A stretch of 64,000 nucleotides of DNA, from positions 1,798,001 to 1,862,000 of the forward strand of contig NZ_JAGPNL010000001.1 in NCBI RefSeq assembly GCF_018069565.1. Direction: 5' to 3'. How positions within the stretch are numbered: the stretch's first letter is position 1; the number at the start of each line of letters is the position of its first letter. The DNA is from Streptomyces tagetis (lineage in GTDB: Bacteria > Actinomycetota > Actinomycetes > Streptomycetales > Streptomycetaceae). Positions 52,947-62,158 of the stretch are shown here, in pieces. Position numbers and translations under genes: made by a program. The notes beneath the pieces are model-generated. The model saw only the letters and a list, made by a program, of their open reading frames with translations. It ran no database searches and was not told the origin of the DNA.

Positions 52947-54141
52947 CGCCGCTGCCCTCCAGGCTCTGCGTGGCGTGGGCCGGGCCGGCGGCCGGGGTGG
53001 CAGACGGCGTGGCGGGGATTGCCGCCGGGGTGGCCTTCGCCGACGGGGCCGGCAGGTCGAGCCGCCGGTACAGGTAGTAGGCGGCGCACGCGCCCTCGCT
53101 GGAGACCATCGTCGCCCCGAACGGCGTGCGCGGGGTGCAGGCCGTGCCGAAGACCTCGCACTCGTGCGGCTTCAGCAGCCCCTGGAGCACCTCGCCGCTG
53201 CGGCACTCCGGCGGCTCCACGGTGGTGAGGTCCTCGACCCGGAAGCGGTACTCCGCGTCGAAGTCCCGGTAGCGCTCGGCCAGCCGCCAGCCGCTGTCGG
53301 GGATGACCCCGATACCGCGCCAGGCCCGGTCGCTCACCTCGAAGACGTCGTCGAGCATGGCCTGCGCCGCGGGGTTGCCCTCGGGCCGTACGACCCGAGG
53401 ATAGGCGTTCTCCACCACGTGCTCGCCGCGCTCCAGTTGCCGCACGGTGCGCCGCACGCCCTCCAGGATGTCCAGCGGCTCGAACCCGGTGACCACGATG
53501 GGCACCCCGAACCGCTCGGCCAGCCCCGGGTACTCCCGCGTCCCCATCACGCTGCACACGTGCCCGGCGGCGAGGAAGCCCTGCACCCGGCAGTCCGGGG
53601 ACTCCATGATCGCCTCGATCGCGGGCGGCACCCGCACGTGCGAGACGAGCAGGCTGAAGTTGGGGATGGACCGCTTGCGGGCCTGGTGCACCGTCATCGC
53701 GTTGGGCGGGGCGGTGGTCTCGAAGCCGATGCCGAAGAACACGACCTGCCGGTCCGGGTTCTCCTCCGCGATCCGCAGCGCGTCCAGCGGCGAGTACACC
53801 ACCCGGACGTCACCGCCCGCGCCGCGCACCTGGAAGAGGTCGCGGCCGGTGCCCGGCACGCGCAGCATGTCGCCGAAGGAACAGAAGATCACCTCGGGCC
53901 GGGAGGCGATCTCCAGCGCCTTGTCGATCACCTCCAGCGGCGTCACACAGACCGGGCACCCCGGACCATGGATCAACTCGACCTCCTCGGGGAGGAGTTG
54001 GTCGATCCCGTGCCGGATGATGGTGTGCGTCTGCCCACCGCACACCTCCATCAGCGCCCACGGCCGGGTGACCGTGGCCCGGATCTCGTCCAGCAGCCGC
54101 GCCGCCAACTGCGGGTTCTGGAACTCGTCGCTGTACTTCAC
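52939..54141 (-). CDS. hypD: Hydrogenase maturation protein HypD
   Basis: The 400-residue Fe-S protein forms with HypC the scaffold for Fe(CN)2CO assembly. Key motifs are [42 protein letters not shown] and the C-terminal [12 protein letters not shown] ... CTP region. An extra low-complexity Ala/Pro/Thr tail of about 30 residues follows the usual end. The GTG start at 54141 overlaps the hypC stop (GTGA). Confidence 0.95.
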   Translation of the reverse strand: MKYSDEFQNPQLAARLLDEIRATVTRPWALMEVCGGQTHTIIRHGIDQLLPEEVELIHGPGCPVCVTPLEVIDKALEIASRPEVIFCSFGDMLRVPGTGRDLFQVRGAGGDVRVVYSPLDALRIAEENPDRQVVFFGIGFETTAPPNAMTVHQARKRSIPNFSLLVSHVRVPPAIEAIMESPDCRVQGFLAAGHVCSVMGTREYPGLAERFGVPIVVTGFEPLDILEGVRRTVRQLERGEHVVENAYPRVVRPEGNPAAQAMLDDVFEVSDRAWRGIGVIPDSGWRLAERYRDFDAEYRFRVEDLTTVEPPECRSGEVLQGLLKPHECEVFGTACTPRTPFGATMVSSEGACAAYYLYRRLDLPAPSAKATPAAIPATPSATPAAGPAHATQSLEGSGVV

Positions 54142-54461
54142 CGCAGCACCTCTCCCGTGGCCGAGCCCCGCGGCTCCGGCCCGCCGTCGGCCGCCTCCGC
54201 GGCGGCCTGCTCCCATGGGTCGCCGAACTCCTCCTGGAGCAGCCCCAGGTTCTCGAACAGGTCGAGCGTCCTGCGGGCCGACTCCTCGTCCAGCCGCTGG
54301 AGGGCGAAGCCGACGTGCACGATCGCGTACTCACCCACCCGCAGATCGGGCAGGTACTCCAGGCACACCTCCTTGACCACCCCGCCGAAGTCGACGGTGG
54401 CCATCCGTGTCCCGTCCTTCTCCTCGATCTCCAGCACTCTGCCGGGTACCGCCAGGCACAT
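54138..54461 (-). CDS. hypC: Hydrogenase assembly chaperone HypC
   Basis: The 107-residue HypC/HybG protein starts [12 protein letters not shown], with the essential Cys2 that binds iron together with HypD, and continues with [37 protein letters not shown]. An extension of about 20 residues follows the usual end. It starts 11 bases after the hypF stop. Confidence 0.95.
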   Translation of the reverse strand: MCLAVPGRVLEIEEKDGTRMATVDFGGVVKEVCLEYLPDLRVGEYAIVHVGFALQRLDEESARRTLDLFENLGLLQEEFGDPWEQAAAEAADGGPEPRGSATGEVLR

Positions 54462-54472
54462 CGCTCGTCTCC

Positions 54473-56884
54473 TCACTTGTCGTACGCCGGGATCGCCGGG
54501 ACCGCGCCCGTTTGGCCGGGGCCCTCCGGTGCGCGGGCGGCCACGACGGCCTGGCCGAGCGCCAGCCCGCCGTCGTTCGGCGGGACGGCGCGGTGGCGCA
54601 GCACGGTGAACCCGTCCGCCTCCAGACCGCGCAGGCAGGCCGAGGCCAGCAGCGTGTTGGCGAACACGCCGCCGGTCAGCGCCACCGTCGACAGGCCCGA
54701 CGCCTCGCGGGCCCGCCGGCACACGCTCCGCACCAGTTCGGCCACGGCCAGGTGGAAGCGGACGGCGATCGACTCCGGGGCGACATGGCGCCGTACGTCC
54801 TCGGCGACCGCGGCCAGCAGCGGACCCGCGTCCGCCGTCAGCGGGGCGCCGTCGCCGAGCCGGAAGCGGTAGCGCGGGTCCGCGTCCGCGCCGCCGGCCC
54901 GCACCGCCGCCGCCTCCAGCGCGATCGCGGCCTGCGCCTCGTGACCCGCGTGGTGGCACAGGCCCGCCAGGGAGGAGACGGCGTCGAAGAGCCGGCCCAT
55001 GCTGGAGGTGGGCGCGCAGTTCAGCCCGCGCTCCAACTGCGCCCGCAGCAACGGCAGTTCCCCGTCCGGGCAGGCGGCCACCGGGGGCAGGCCGGGGTCC
55101 GGGGCGATCCCGGCGGCGTACAGGTGGGCCAGCGCCATCCGGTACGGCCGGCGCACCGCCGCGTCCCCGCCGGGCAGCGGCACGTACGCCAGGTGCGCGA
55201 ACCGCCGGAACCCGCCGTACCCCGCGAGCAGGAACTCCCCGCCCCACACCGCGCCGTCCTCCCCGTGCCCGGTGCCGTCGAAGGCGACCCCGATCACCCG
55301 GCCGCCGTCCGCCACCCCGTGCTCGGCGAGCAGGGCGGCCACGTGCGCGTGATGGTGCTGGACCCGCGCCAGCGGGCGGCCCGCGCGGTGCCGCCGCGCC
55401 CAGGCACCCGACCGGTACCCGGGGTGCGCGTCGGCGGCGAGCAGGCCCGGCCGTACCCCGGTGACGGACTCCAACTGCCCGACGGCGCGGCCGAACTGCA
55501 CCTGTGTGGCCAGGTCGTCCATGTCCCCGACGTGGGCCGAGAGCCAGGCCCGGCCGCCCTCGGCGAGGCAGAAGGCGTTCTTCAGGTCCCCGCCCACCGC
55601 GAGGACCGGCCGCACCGGCACGGGCAGCGTGAGCGGCAGCGGCGCGTAACCGCGCGAGCGGCGCAGCACCAGCGGCTCGCCGTCCAGGACGCGGACCACC
55701 GAGTCGTCGCAGGGCACGTGGATCGGCCGGTCGTGCACCAGGAAGGCGTCGGCCAGCGCGGAGAGCCGCTCCAGCGCCTCGGCGTCGTCGGTCACGATGG
55801 GCTCGCCGGACAGGTTGCCGCTCGTCATCACCAGCAGCCGCGGCCCGCCCGCGTCCGTGGCCAGCAGCAGGTGGTGCACGGGGGTGTACGGCAGCATCAC
55901 GCCGAGGTCCGGGGAGCCCGGCGCCACCGCCTCGGCCGGCACGGGGGCACCGGGCGTGGCCCGTACCCCGCCGCGGCGCCTGAGCAGCACCACGGGCCGC
56001 ACCCGCCCCGTGAGCAGCTCCCGTTCCCGCTCGTCGAGGTACACCAGGTGCTCGACGTCCCGCAGCCCGGCCGCCATCAGCGCGAACGGCTTGTCGCCGC
56101 GGGCCTTGCGCCGGCGCAATTCCGCGACCGCGTCCTGCCGGGTGGCGTCGCAGGCGAGGTGGTAGCCGCCGAGGCCCTTGACCGCGAGGACGGCACCGGC
56201 GGCGAGCAGCGCCCGCGCCGCCGCCACCGGATCGCCGCCCGCGCCCGCCTCCCGCCCGTCCGCCGTGACGAGCCGCAGCCGCGGACCGCAGGACGGACAG
56301 GCGACCGGTTGCGCGTGGAAGCGGCGGTCGGCCGGGTCGTGGTACTCGCGGGCGCACTCCGGACAGAGCGGGAACCCCGCCATCGTGGTGTGCTCACGGT
56401 CGTAGGGCAGACCGGTGACGATGGTGAACCGCGGACCGCAGTGGGTGCAGGTGATGAACGGGTGGCCGTGGCGCCGGTCCCCGGGGTCGGCGAGTTCGGC
56501 CAGACAGGCGTCGCAGGTCGCGGTGTCGGGCGACACCAGTGTGCGCACCGGGCCGCCGCCGCGCGAGGCGACGATGGCGAAGCCGCTCTCCTCGGCGGGC
56601 GGCAGCTCGCTCGACTCCACCGACTCGACCACCGCGAGCGGCGGCGCCTCGGCGGCGAGCCTCGCCCGGAACCCCTCCACGTCCGCCGGCGTCCCCTGCA
56701 CCTCGACGACCACGCCGTCACCGGTGTTGGTGACGTGCCCGGCGAGGCCCAGCCCGGTCGCCAGCCCGTACACGAACGGGCGGAAACCCACGCCCTGCAC
56801 GACGCCCCGCACCACGACGCGGGCCCGGCGCACACCGGGCGCCGCCTCCCCGGGCGGGGCGGCGGTATCGGGGGCGGTGCTCAC
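54473..56884 (-). CDS. hypF: Carbamoyltransferase HypF
   Basis: The 803-residue enzyme converts carbamoyl phosphate and transfers the carbamoyl group to HypE. Domains in order: acylphosphatase (about 20-110, VVRGVVQGVGFRPFVYG), two zinc fingers (CDACLAEL...CTHCGPRF and CPECAREY...CPSCGPRL), YrdC-like domain (KGLGGYHLACDAT, MLPYTPVHHLLL) and a Kae1-like C-terminal domain (VQHHHAHVAALLAEHG, VALTGGVFANTLL). The GTG start at 56884 overlaps the hypB stop. Confidence 0.96.
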   Translation of the reverse strand: MSTAPDTAAPPGEAAPGVRRARVVVRGVVQGVGFRPFVYGLATGLGLAGHVTNTGDGVVVEVQGTPADVEGFRARLAAEAPPLAVVESVESSELPPAEESGFAIVASRGGGPVRTLVSPDTATCDACLAELADPGDRRHGHPFITCTHCGPRFTIVTGLPYDREHTTMAGFPLCPECAREYHDPADRRFHAQPVACPSCGPRLRLVTADGREAGAGGDPVAAARALLAAGAVLAVKGLGGYHLACDATRQDAVAELRRRKARGDKPFALMAAGLRDVEHLVYLDERERELLTGRVRPVVLLRRRGGVRATPGAPVPAEAVAPGSPDLGVMLPYTPVHHLLLATDAGGPRLLVMTSGNLSGEPIVTDDAEALERLSALADAFLVHDRPIHVPCDDSVVRVLDGEPLVLRRSRGYAPLPLTLPVPVRPVLAVGGDLKNAFCLAEGGRAWLSAHVGDMDDLATQVQFGRAVGQLESVTGVRPGLLAADAHPGYRSGAWARRHRAGRPLARVQHHHAHVAALLAEHGVADGGRVIGVAFDGTGHGEDGAVWGGEFLLAGYGGFRRFAHLAYVPLPGGDAAVRRPYRMALAHLYAAGIAPDPGLPPVAACPDGELPLLRAQLERGLNCAPTSSMGRLFDAVSSLAGLCHHAGHEAQAAIALEAAAVRAGGADADPRYRFRLGDGAPLTADAGPLLAAVAEDVRRHVAPESIAVRFHLAVAELVRSVCRRAREASGLSTVALTGGVFANTLLASACLRGLEADGFTVLRHRAVPPNDGGLALGQAVVAARAPEGPGQTGAVPAIPAYDK

Positions 56885-57570
56885 GCCCGCGCCATCACCG
56901 GGGCGTGCACGGCGTCCCCCTCGGCGGCCCGCAGCGCCCGGTCCACCAGGACCCCGGCGCCCTCCCCGGTGCGTACGGAGGTCAGCACCACCTCCACGCC
57001 CGGGTTGACGCGCTCCACGTGGGCGCGGAAGGCGTCCTCGTCGAACTCGGCCGGAGCGGCCAGGTCGGACTTGGTGACGATCACCAGATGGGCCAGGCCG
57101 AAGGCGGCCGGGTACTTGAGGGGCTTGTCCTCGCCCTCGGTGACGGAGGCGAGGACGACGCGCAGCGACTCGCCGAGGTCGTAGGAGGCGGGGCAGACGA
57201 GGTTGCCCACGTTCTCCACGAAGAGCAGCCGGGTCTCCTCCGGCAGCCAGTCGTGCAGGTGCCCGGCGAGCATGTCCGCCTCCAGGTGGCACAGCCCGTC
57301 GGTGAGCACCTGCTTGACCGGCACGCCCGAACGGGCCAGGCGGACCGCGTCGTTCTCGGTGGCGAGGTCCGCGGTGAGGGCGGCGACGGACGTCCCGCGC
57401 TCCCGGGCGAGGCGCAGCTCACGCTCCAGCAGGGCCGTCTTGCCGCTGCCGGGGCTGGACAGGAGGTTGACCACCGTGGTGCCCCGGGCGGTCAGTTCGG
57501 TGCGCAGGATGCGTGCCGCCATCGAGTTCTTGGCGAGCACGGCCTGCTTGAGGTCGACTGTGCGGCACAT
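56881..57570 (-). CDS. hypB: Hydrogenase nickel-incorporation GTPase HypB
   Basis: The 229-residue GTPase inserts nickel into the hydrogenase large subunit with HypA. The P-loop NLLSSPGSGKTALLE, the metal-binding GLCHLEADM, FVENVGNLVCP and VTKSDL are present. It lacks the N-terminal His-rich nickel store found in some HypB proteins. It starts two bases after hypA ends. Confidence 0.95.
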   Translation of the reverse strand: MCRTVDLKQAVLAKNSMAARILRTELTARGTTVVNLLSSPGSGKTALLERELRLARERGTSVAALTADLATENDAVRLARSGVPVKQVLTDGLCHLEADMLAGHLHDWLPEETRLLFVENVGNLVCPASYDLGESLRVVLASVTEGEDKPLKYPAAFGLAHLVIVTKSDLAAPAEFDEDAFRAHVERVNPGVEVVLTSVRTGEGAGVLVDRALRAAEGDAVHAPVMARA

Positions 57571-57572
57571 CG

Positions 57573-57965
57573 TCAGTTCTCCTCGCGGTGCGGGATGGGG
57601 GCGGGCGCGGGTGCGGGCGGCCGGGCCCAGCGCACCTCGGTGATGGTCAGTTCCCGGCCCGCCGGCAGTGCGGTGGCGGCCGAGCGGCACCCGGGACAGG
57701 TCAGGTCCGGGGGCATGCCCGTCGCCCACTCCCGGCCGCACGGCGTACAGGAGGCCCGGCCGGGTACCGCCCGGACCAGCAGTTCGGCGCCGTCCAGCAG
57801 CGTTCCGGCACAGACCAGTTCGAAGCAGAAGTGGAGGGAGTCCGGGACCACGCCGGCCAGTTCGCCGATGTCGAGTCGGACCCGCTCGACACCGGTGGCG
57901 CCGTGGGCCCGCGCGGCCTGCTCGACCTGGTCGGCCACGGACAGGGCGACGGACATCTCGTGCAT
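57573..57965 (-). CDS. hypA: Hydrogenase nickel-insertion protein HypA
   Basis: The 130-residue protein starts MHEMSVALSV, with nickel-binding His2, and has a zinc finger made of CTPCGREW and CPGCRS. A Pro/Ala-rich tail ends in PHREEN. It is the first gene of the maturation block. The 139-bp gap before it is the largest in the hydrogenase region. Confidence 0.94.
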   Translation of the reverse strand: MHEMSVALSVADQVEQAARAHGATGVERVRLDIGELAGVVPDSLHFCFELVCAGTLLDGAELLVRAVPGRASCTPCGREWATGMPPDLTCPGCRSAATALPAGRELTITEVRWARPPAPAPAPIPHREEN

Positions 57966-58009
57966 CGCCTCTCCGTCCTCGGGCCGGTGCGGTCCCGGCC
58001 ATTACAGGG

Positions 58010-58028
58010 GGCGCGGCGGCACCGCGCC
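58010..58028 (-). promoter_or_regulatory. Small hairpin in the gap upstream of hypA
   Basis: Arms GGCGCGG and CCGCGCC around a five-base loop, in the 139-bp gap between the tiny membrane gene and hypA. It could limit read-through from the structural genes into the hyp genes. Confidence 0.35.
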
Positions 58029-58104
58029 GACCGGCACGCCGGTACGGCGCGGGCGCGTACCCCGTTCGGTCGCCGCGGTGCCGCCGGGCCTCGCCGACGC
58101 CGGG

Positions 58105-58221
58105 TCACATGCGGCGGATGCGCAGGTAACGCAGCAGGTCCGGCCAGACGTTGGCGGCGATCAGGGCGATCCCGGTGGCGGTGGCGGCGGCAGCGGCCCC
58201 GCCGATCAGACGTCTCTTCAT
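58105..58221 (-). CDS. Tiny membrane protein (DUF6893-like)
   Basis: A 38-residue protein with a basic start (MKRRLIGG), one hydrophobic helix (AAAAATATGIALIAANVW) and a basic C-terminal end (RYLRIRRM). I recall this as the DUF6893 family of small proteins found in actinobacterial hydrogenase loci. GGAGAGG precedes the ATG, which overlaps the stop of the endopeptidase gene (ATGA), so it is firmly part of the operon. It may anchor or assist the enzyme at the membrane; this is inference. Confidence 0.7.
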   Translation of the reverse strand: MKRRLIGGAAAAATATGIALIAANVWPDLLRYLRIRRM

Positions 58222-58796
58222 GGCGCCTCTCCGTGGAGGGTGGTTCGCCGTACGGATCGGAACGTCCGTACGGGCGGGTCGGAAGGGAGGGCGGCGGGGT
58301 CGCGGACGAGGTCGGCGGCCATGCCCGCCGCGTGCGGGACCGCCGCCGCGACCGGCGGGCTCAGCCCGATGCCCTCGTCGAGGGTCTGCGGCTCGCAGCC
58401 CACCACCAGGACGCGCCGCGGGGGCGTCGCCCCGGTCCCGGTACAGAGCGTGTGCAGCAGGGCCAGCACCGCGTCCGGGGACATGCCGTGGCCGTCCAGG
58501 GCGGCCCCGGCGGGCGCCGGCCGGCCGGTGTCCGAGGCGGCGTCGATCAGGTAGAGGGTGCCCGGTTCGCCGCCCCGGGCCGTCGCGTCGACGAGGACCA
58601 GGGTGTCGTACCCGTCGAGCAGCCGGTAGGCGAGGTGGACGCCGCGGATGCCGATGTCGGCCACCTCGACGCCCTCGGGCAGCTCCGTACCGGCCAGGTG
58701 CCGGGCGACCTCGACGCCGAAACCGTCGTCGCCGAGGAACACGTTGCCGACCCCGGCGATCAGGGTCCGCGGCCGGGTGGCCGGCCCCGCGCTCAC
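58218..58796 (-). CDS. Hydrogenase maturation endopeptidase (HyaD/HybD-like)
   Basis: The 192-residue protease clips the C-terminal tail of the large subunit after nickel insertion. The HybD-type signatures are intact: AGVGNVFLGDDGFGVEVARHL (metal-binding Glu), LVLVDATARGG (Asp) and DGHGMSPDAVLALL (His), plus VVGCEPQ. The GTG start at 58796 overlaps the upstream stop. Confidence 0.92.
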   Translation of the reverse strand: MSAGPATRPRTLIAGVGNVFLGDDGFGVEVARHLAGTELPEGVEVADIGIRGVHLAYRLLDGYDTLVLVDATARGGEPGTLYLIDAASDTGRPAPAGAALDGHGMSPDAVLALLHTLCTGTGATPPRRVLVVGCEPQTLDEGIGLSPPVAAAVPHAAGMAADLVRDPAALPSDPPVRTFRSVRRTTLHGEAP

Positions 58797-60304
58797 GGCG
58801 CCTCCCCGGCGGCGCCGGTCGCCTCGGCGGGCCGGTCCGCCAGGGCGCACACCTCGACCTCGTCGGGCTGGAAGTAGAGGAACCGGCCCTGTTCGCGCCG
58901 GATGTCGGCGCCCGGGTCGTCGTCGACGGTGACCGCGATGTGCACGCCCCCGTCCACGTCGTGCAGCACCGCCTCCACCAGCGCCCGCCGGCCCCGCAGG
59001 AAGAGGTCCTGGGCGTCGCTGCGCCGCAGTTGGGGCCGCAGCACGACCCGGCTGCCCGCGCGCACCGCCTGCCCGTCGACCAGGACGTGGTCGCGGGCCG
59101 GGTCCACCGAGGCGTCGGCGCCCGGGTCCCACCAGGGCACCTCGGGCCGCAGCGGACCTTGCGGACCGAAACCGGAGGCGGAGGCCGCCGGGCCCGCGCC
59201 GGGCTGCGCCGCGGCCCCGGGCAGCCCCGGGACGTCCGGCGCCCGCGGCACCCCGCCCTCGCGCAGCCCCCGGATCGCGCCGTGCAGCCGCTCCAGGACC
59301 TCCACCGGCATCGCCTCGGTCAGCTCGATCACCGCCGCCGCCCGATCGTCCGTGCCCCGGGCCTCCCGCTTCTCGTCCTCGGTGAGGGCGGCCGTGCGCA
59401 GCGCCAGGATCTCGTCGATCTCCGTGGCGTCGTACAGCGCGCCGGGGCTCTCCGGAGCGATCGCCGGATGGTCCTCCAGGATGATCGGCGAGGAGAGCAC
59501 CAGATCGCGGGCGCCCGGCTCGCCCGCCAGCACCGGCCAGGTGTGCAGGTTGCGGCAGGCGGCGACGGCACCCCGCGCCCACTCGGGCGGGTCGGTCGGC
59601 GACAGGAAACCCCCGGCGCTCAGGCACAGCAGCGTGTGCGTGGCCACCAGCGACCTCGGCAGCGCCGCGTCCCGCGCCGCCCCGTCACCGGCCACCCATC
59701 CGGAGGTGTTCTCCACCACCACGCGGAGCCGCTGCGTGGCGTACGGGCCGTCCAACGGATGGGCCGACAGGCGCAGTACGCCGCCGACCTCCTCGCGGCG
59801 CCGCAGCAGCCGGCCCACCACCCGGCCGTCCTCGTCGGTCACCGGCTCGCTCTCCTCGCCGGCCGGGCGGCCGAACGGGACGACGATGCCCTCGCCCCGG
59901 AGCGCGTCCACCGGGACGGTGACCCGCACCCGCTCCTCGTGCCCCTCGTCCCAGGGCACCAGCACCCGGTCCGCCAGGGCCAGTTCGTCCACGGTGGTGA
60001 AGCCGCCGTCCGGCAGCGCCCGTTGCACGGTGCGCCGCCGCGCGTGCAGGAAGCGCACCTCGACGGCGAGCGTCGCGCCCCGGCGCGGCTCCATCAGCAA
60101 CTCGGTGTGCTGGAAGTCATGTTCCGACTCGGCCGCCGCCCAGGACGGCGGCACCAGCACCCCGAACTGCCAGCGCAGCCGGTTCTTCGCCGCCGACGCC
60201 CGGTACGGGTAGAGCACGTACCCCTCGAAGAGCACGGCGTCGGCGACCTCGCGGGCGGCCGACAGCCGGGCCTCGGTCGCGGCGGTGAAGGTCGTCGCGG
60301 TCAC
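58793..60304 (-). CDS. Conserved hydrogenase-operon protein of unknown function
   Basis: The 503-residue soluble protein has no domain I can name. It starts with a helical part (SAAREVADAVLFEGYVLYPYRASAAKNRLRWQFGVLVP) and has a long stretch including RSLVATHTLLCLSAGGFLSP, LHTWPVLAGEPGARDLVLSSPIILEDHP and YDATEIDEILALRTAALTEDEKREARGTD, then a Pro/Ala-rich linker and a C-terminal beta-rich part (LYFQPDEVEVC near the end). It is coupled by GTGA on both sides in the group 1h hydrogenase operon, so a role in assembly or electron transfer is likely. Confidence 0.72.
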   Translation of the reverse strand: MTATTFTAATEARLSAAREVADAVLFEGYVLYPYRASAAKNRLRWQFGVLVPPSWAAAESEHDFQHTELLMEPRRGATLAVEVRFLHARRRTVQRALPDGGFTTVDELALADRVLVPWDEGHEERVRVTVPVDALRGEGIVVPFGRPAGEESEPVTDEDGRVVGRLLRRREEVGGVLRLSAHPLDGPYATQRLRVVVENTSGWVAGDGAARDAALPRSLVATHTLLCLSAGGFLSPTDPPEWARGAVAACRNLHTWPVLAGEPGARDLVLSSPIILEDHPAIAPESPGALYDATEIDEILALRTAALTEDEKREARGTDDRAAAVIELTEAMPVEVLERLHGAIRGLREGGVPRAPDVPGLPGAAAQPGAGPAASASGFGPQGPLRPEVPWWDPGADASVDPARDHVLVDGQAVRAGSRVVLRPQLRRSDAQDLFLRGRRALVEAVLHDVDGGVHIAVTVDDDPGADIRREQGRFLYFQPDEVEVCALADRPAEATGAAGEAP

Positions 60305-60939
60305 GGTGTCCTCTCCCCGGCAGAGTCCAGCAGTTCCCCGACGGCCGCCTCCCACGAGGGCAGCGCCCGCCGCGAGCGGTAGGCGAGCAGCGCGTCCATC
60401 GCGTCCCGGGGCAGCCTGATCCAGCCCTGGCCCGGGAAGTGCTGCTCGACCATCTCCCGCCACGTCGACACCGGCATCCGGCAGACCGCCTCCCGGTCCC
60501 ACGGCACGGGCTCCACGTGGAAGCCGCCCGCCCCGGTGAAGGCGGTACCAGAGAACAGCATCAGCAGCGGCACCTCGCCCTCCGCCAGGGCGTGGAAGTA
60601 CCGGGTGGAGGCGACGTCCATGTCGTACGTACAGCCCACGGTCACCTCCGCCTCCGTCTCCCCGGTGAACCCCCGCACCATCAACGGCACATGGGCGAAC
60701 TGCACCGGGTTGAGGCTGCTGCCCCAGCGGGACCGTTCACCGAACAGGTCGGCCAGGGCCGCCGCCTCGGCGTCGTCGTAGCCCCGGCGGGCGGGCTCGA
60801 TACGGATCTGGCAGCGCAGCGCCAGCGCGTGCACCCGCACCCCGGGGGAGGCCGTGATCCGCAGCCCGAAGACCAGCGTCGGCCCCGCGGCGTACGGATC
60901 GGCGCGCACCCCGGTGCAGGTGAAGGCGAACTCGGTCAC
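60301..60939 (-). CDS. DUF6084 family protein
   Basis: The 212-residue protein (FAFTCTGVRADPYAAGPTLVFGLRITA, HALALRCQIRIEPARRGY, LFGERSRWGSSLNPVQFAHVPLMVRGF) is typical of a family I recall as DUF6084, found in actinobacterial [NiFe]-hydrogenase operons. Conserved Trp and Phe in a beta-rich pattern suggest a binding role. The biochemical function is unknown. GTG start overlapping the upstream stop. Confidence 0.75.
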   Translation of the reverse strand: MTEFAFTCTGVRADPYAAGPTLVFGLRITASPGVRVHALALRCQIRIEPARRGYDDAEAAALADLFGERSRWGSSLNPVQFAHVPLMVRGFTGETEAEVTVGCTYDMDVASTRYFHALAEGEVPLLMLFSGTAFTGAGGFHVEPVPWDREAVCRMPVSTWREMVEQHFPGQGWIRLPRDAMDALLAYRSRRALPSWEAAVGELLDSAGERTP

Positions 60940-61586
60940 GGCCGGCCCCCTCGGTGGTCGCGGGCCCGTTCGCGCACCCGGGCGAAGAAGGCGTCCAGGT
61001 CCGCGCGGGCCTCGGCGCCCCCGTCGAACCCCTGCCAGCGCAGCCGCATCCGGCCCACCAGTTCGTAACAGACGTCGACCGGCACCAGGAAGCACTCCAC
61101 GAGCCCCTCGTGCCGGCGCAGCAGCAGCGCCTCCACGTCGGGCGCGAGCAGCCCCGCCAGCGCGGACGCGTCCCGCACCGACTGCCAGGCCCCGGCGTCC
61201 GGTTCGCCCTCGGTGGCACCGGCCGGGCTCGGATAGAAGGCGACCGGGCGGCCCAGCGCCGAGTCGTGGAAGAAGAAGGCGACGCCGACCGGGATGCGCA
61301 GCCGCTCCCAGGTCACCCCGTCGATGCCGTGCCCGGGATCGCGCAGGTACCGGCCGGGCACCGCCCGGAACCGGCCCGCCGCCGCCTCCGGCCGCTCCAG
61401 CAGCGTCGCGCACGGAGCGCAGGCACAGGCCAGCGAGCGCCGCTCGGTGTCGACGAGGTGGCGGTGTCCCCCGGCGGCCACCGCCACCCCGCACAGCTCG
61501 CAGCGCTCCTCGCGCGGCGCCCGGGGCGCCGTGAACCGGGCCAGCCCGCGCGGGGCGGTGGGCGGCCCGGCCACGCGCGGGCTCAC
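60936..61586 (-). CDS. DUF5947 family protein
   Basis: The 216-residue protein has two cysteine pairs (CELCG and CACAPC) that look like a metal or Fe-S site, followed by a fold with LRIPVGVAFFFHDSALGRPVAFYPSPAGATE and LVECFLVPVDVCYELVGRMR. The family, which I recall as DUF5947, is found with group 1h hydrogenases. The GTG at 61586 overlaps the upstream stop; an adjacent GTG at 61589 is also possible. Rieske or other electron-transfer function is not shown by sequence. Confidence 0.75.
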   Translation of the reverse strand: MSPRVAGPPTAPRGLARFTAPRAPREERCELCGVAVAAGGHRHLVDTERRSLACACAPCATLLERPEAAAGRFRAVPGRYLRDPGHGIDGVTWERLRIPVGVAFFFHDSALGRPVAFYPSPAGATEGEPDAGAWQSVRDASALAGLLAPDVEALLLRRHEGLVECFLVPVDVCYELVGRMRLRWQGFDGGAEARADLDAFFARVRERARDHRGGRP

Positions 61587-62158
61587 CACGCCGCGGGGGC
61601 CGGCGGCCGGCCGCACGTCCCGGACGCGGCCGGCGGGGCCGCGCCGATCTGGAGCAGGACCGGAGCCCCCGCCTCCTCCTCCAGCACCACCCGCGTGACC
61701 TCCGGCACCAGGCACGCCAGCGCGTCCCGCGCCGCCTGCTCGACCGCGGCGAGCGACCCGCCGCAGCCGCAGCCGCCCGAACCGGAGGTCCGCAGCCGCA
61801 GTTCGCCCGTGGCCGCGTCGAAACCGGCGTTCTCCACCGGCTGCCCCAGCCCGTCCAGGGCCCGCGCGATGCGCTCGGGCACCTCCTGCGGATGCAGCCC
61901 GTGCAGCACCAGGAGCCCGGCGACCAGCTCGTCGGAGAGCAGCGCCTCCCGGACCCCGCCGGCCCGCGCCCCGGGATCGCGGCCCAGCAGCTCCATCGTC
62001 CGGGCCAGCCCGGCGCCGTAGAACTCCATGAGCAGCCGCACCAGTTCCTCGGCCGCCTCGACCGCCGCCCGGTCCCCGGAGGCCGTCAGCCGGTCCAGGA
62101 CCTCCTCGACCATCCGCCCGGCCCGCTCCGCGTCGGACCCGCTCCGCGCCCCGCTCAT
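61583..62158 (-). CDS. NifU C-terminal-domain-like protein
   Basis: The 191-residue protein has an all-helical N-terminal half and a C-terminal NifU-like domain with the compact GGCGCGGSLAAVEQAARDALACLVPEVTRV pattern. NifU-type domains carry or transfer Fe-S clusters, so it may supply clusters to the hydrogenase small subunit. The ATG at 62158 overlaps the large-subunit stop (ATGA). Confidence 0.8.
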   Translation of the reverse strand: MSGARSGSDAERAGRMVEEVLDRLTASGDRAAVEAAEELVRLLMEFYGAGLARTMELLGRDPGARAGGVREALLSDELVAGLLVLHGLHPQEVPERIARALDGLGQPVENAGFDAATGELRLRTSGSGGCGCGGSLAAVEQAARDALACLVPEVTRVVLEEEAGAPVLLQIGAAPPAASGTCGRPPAPAAW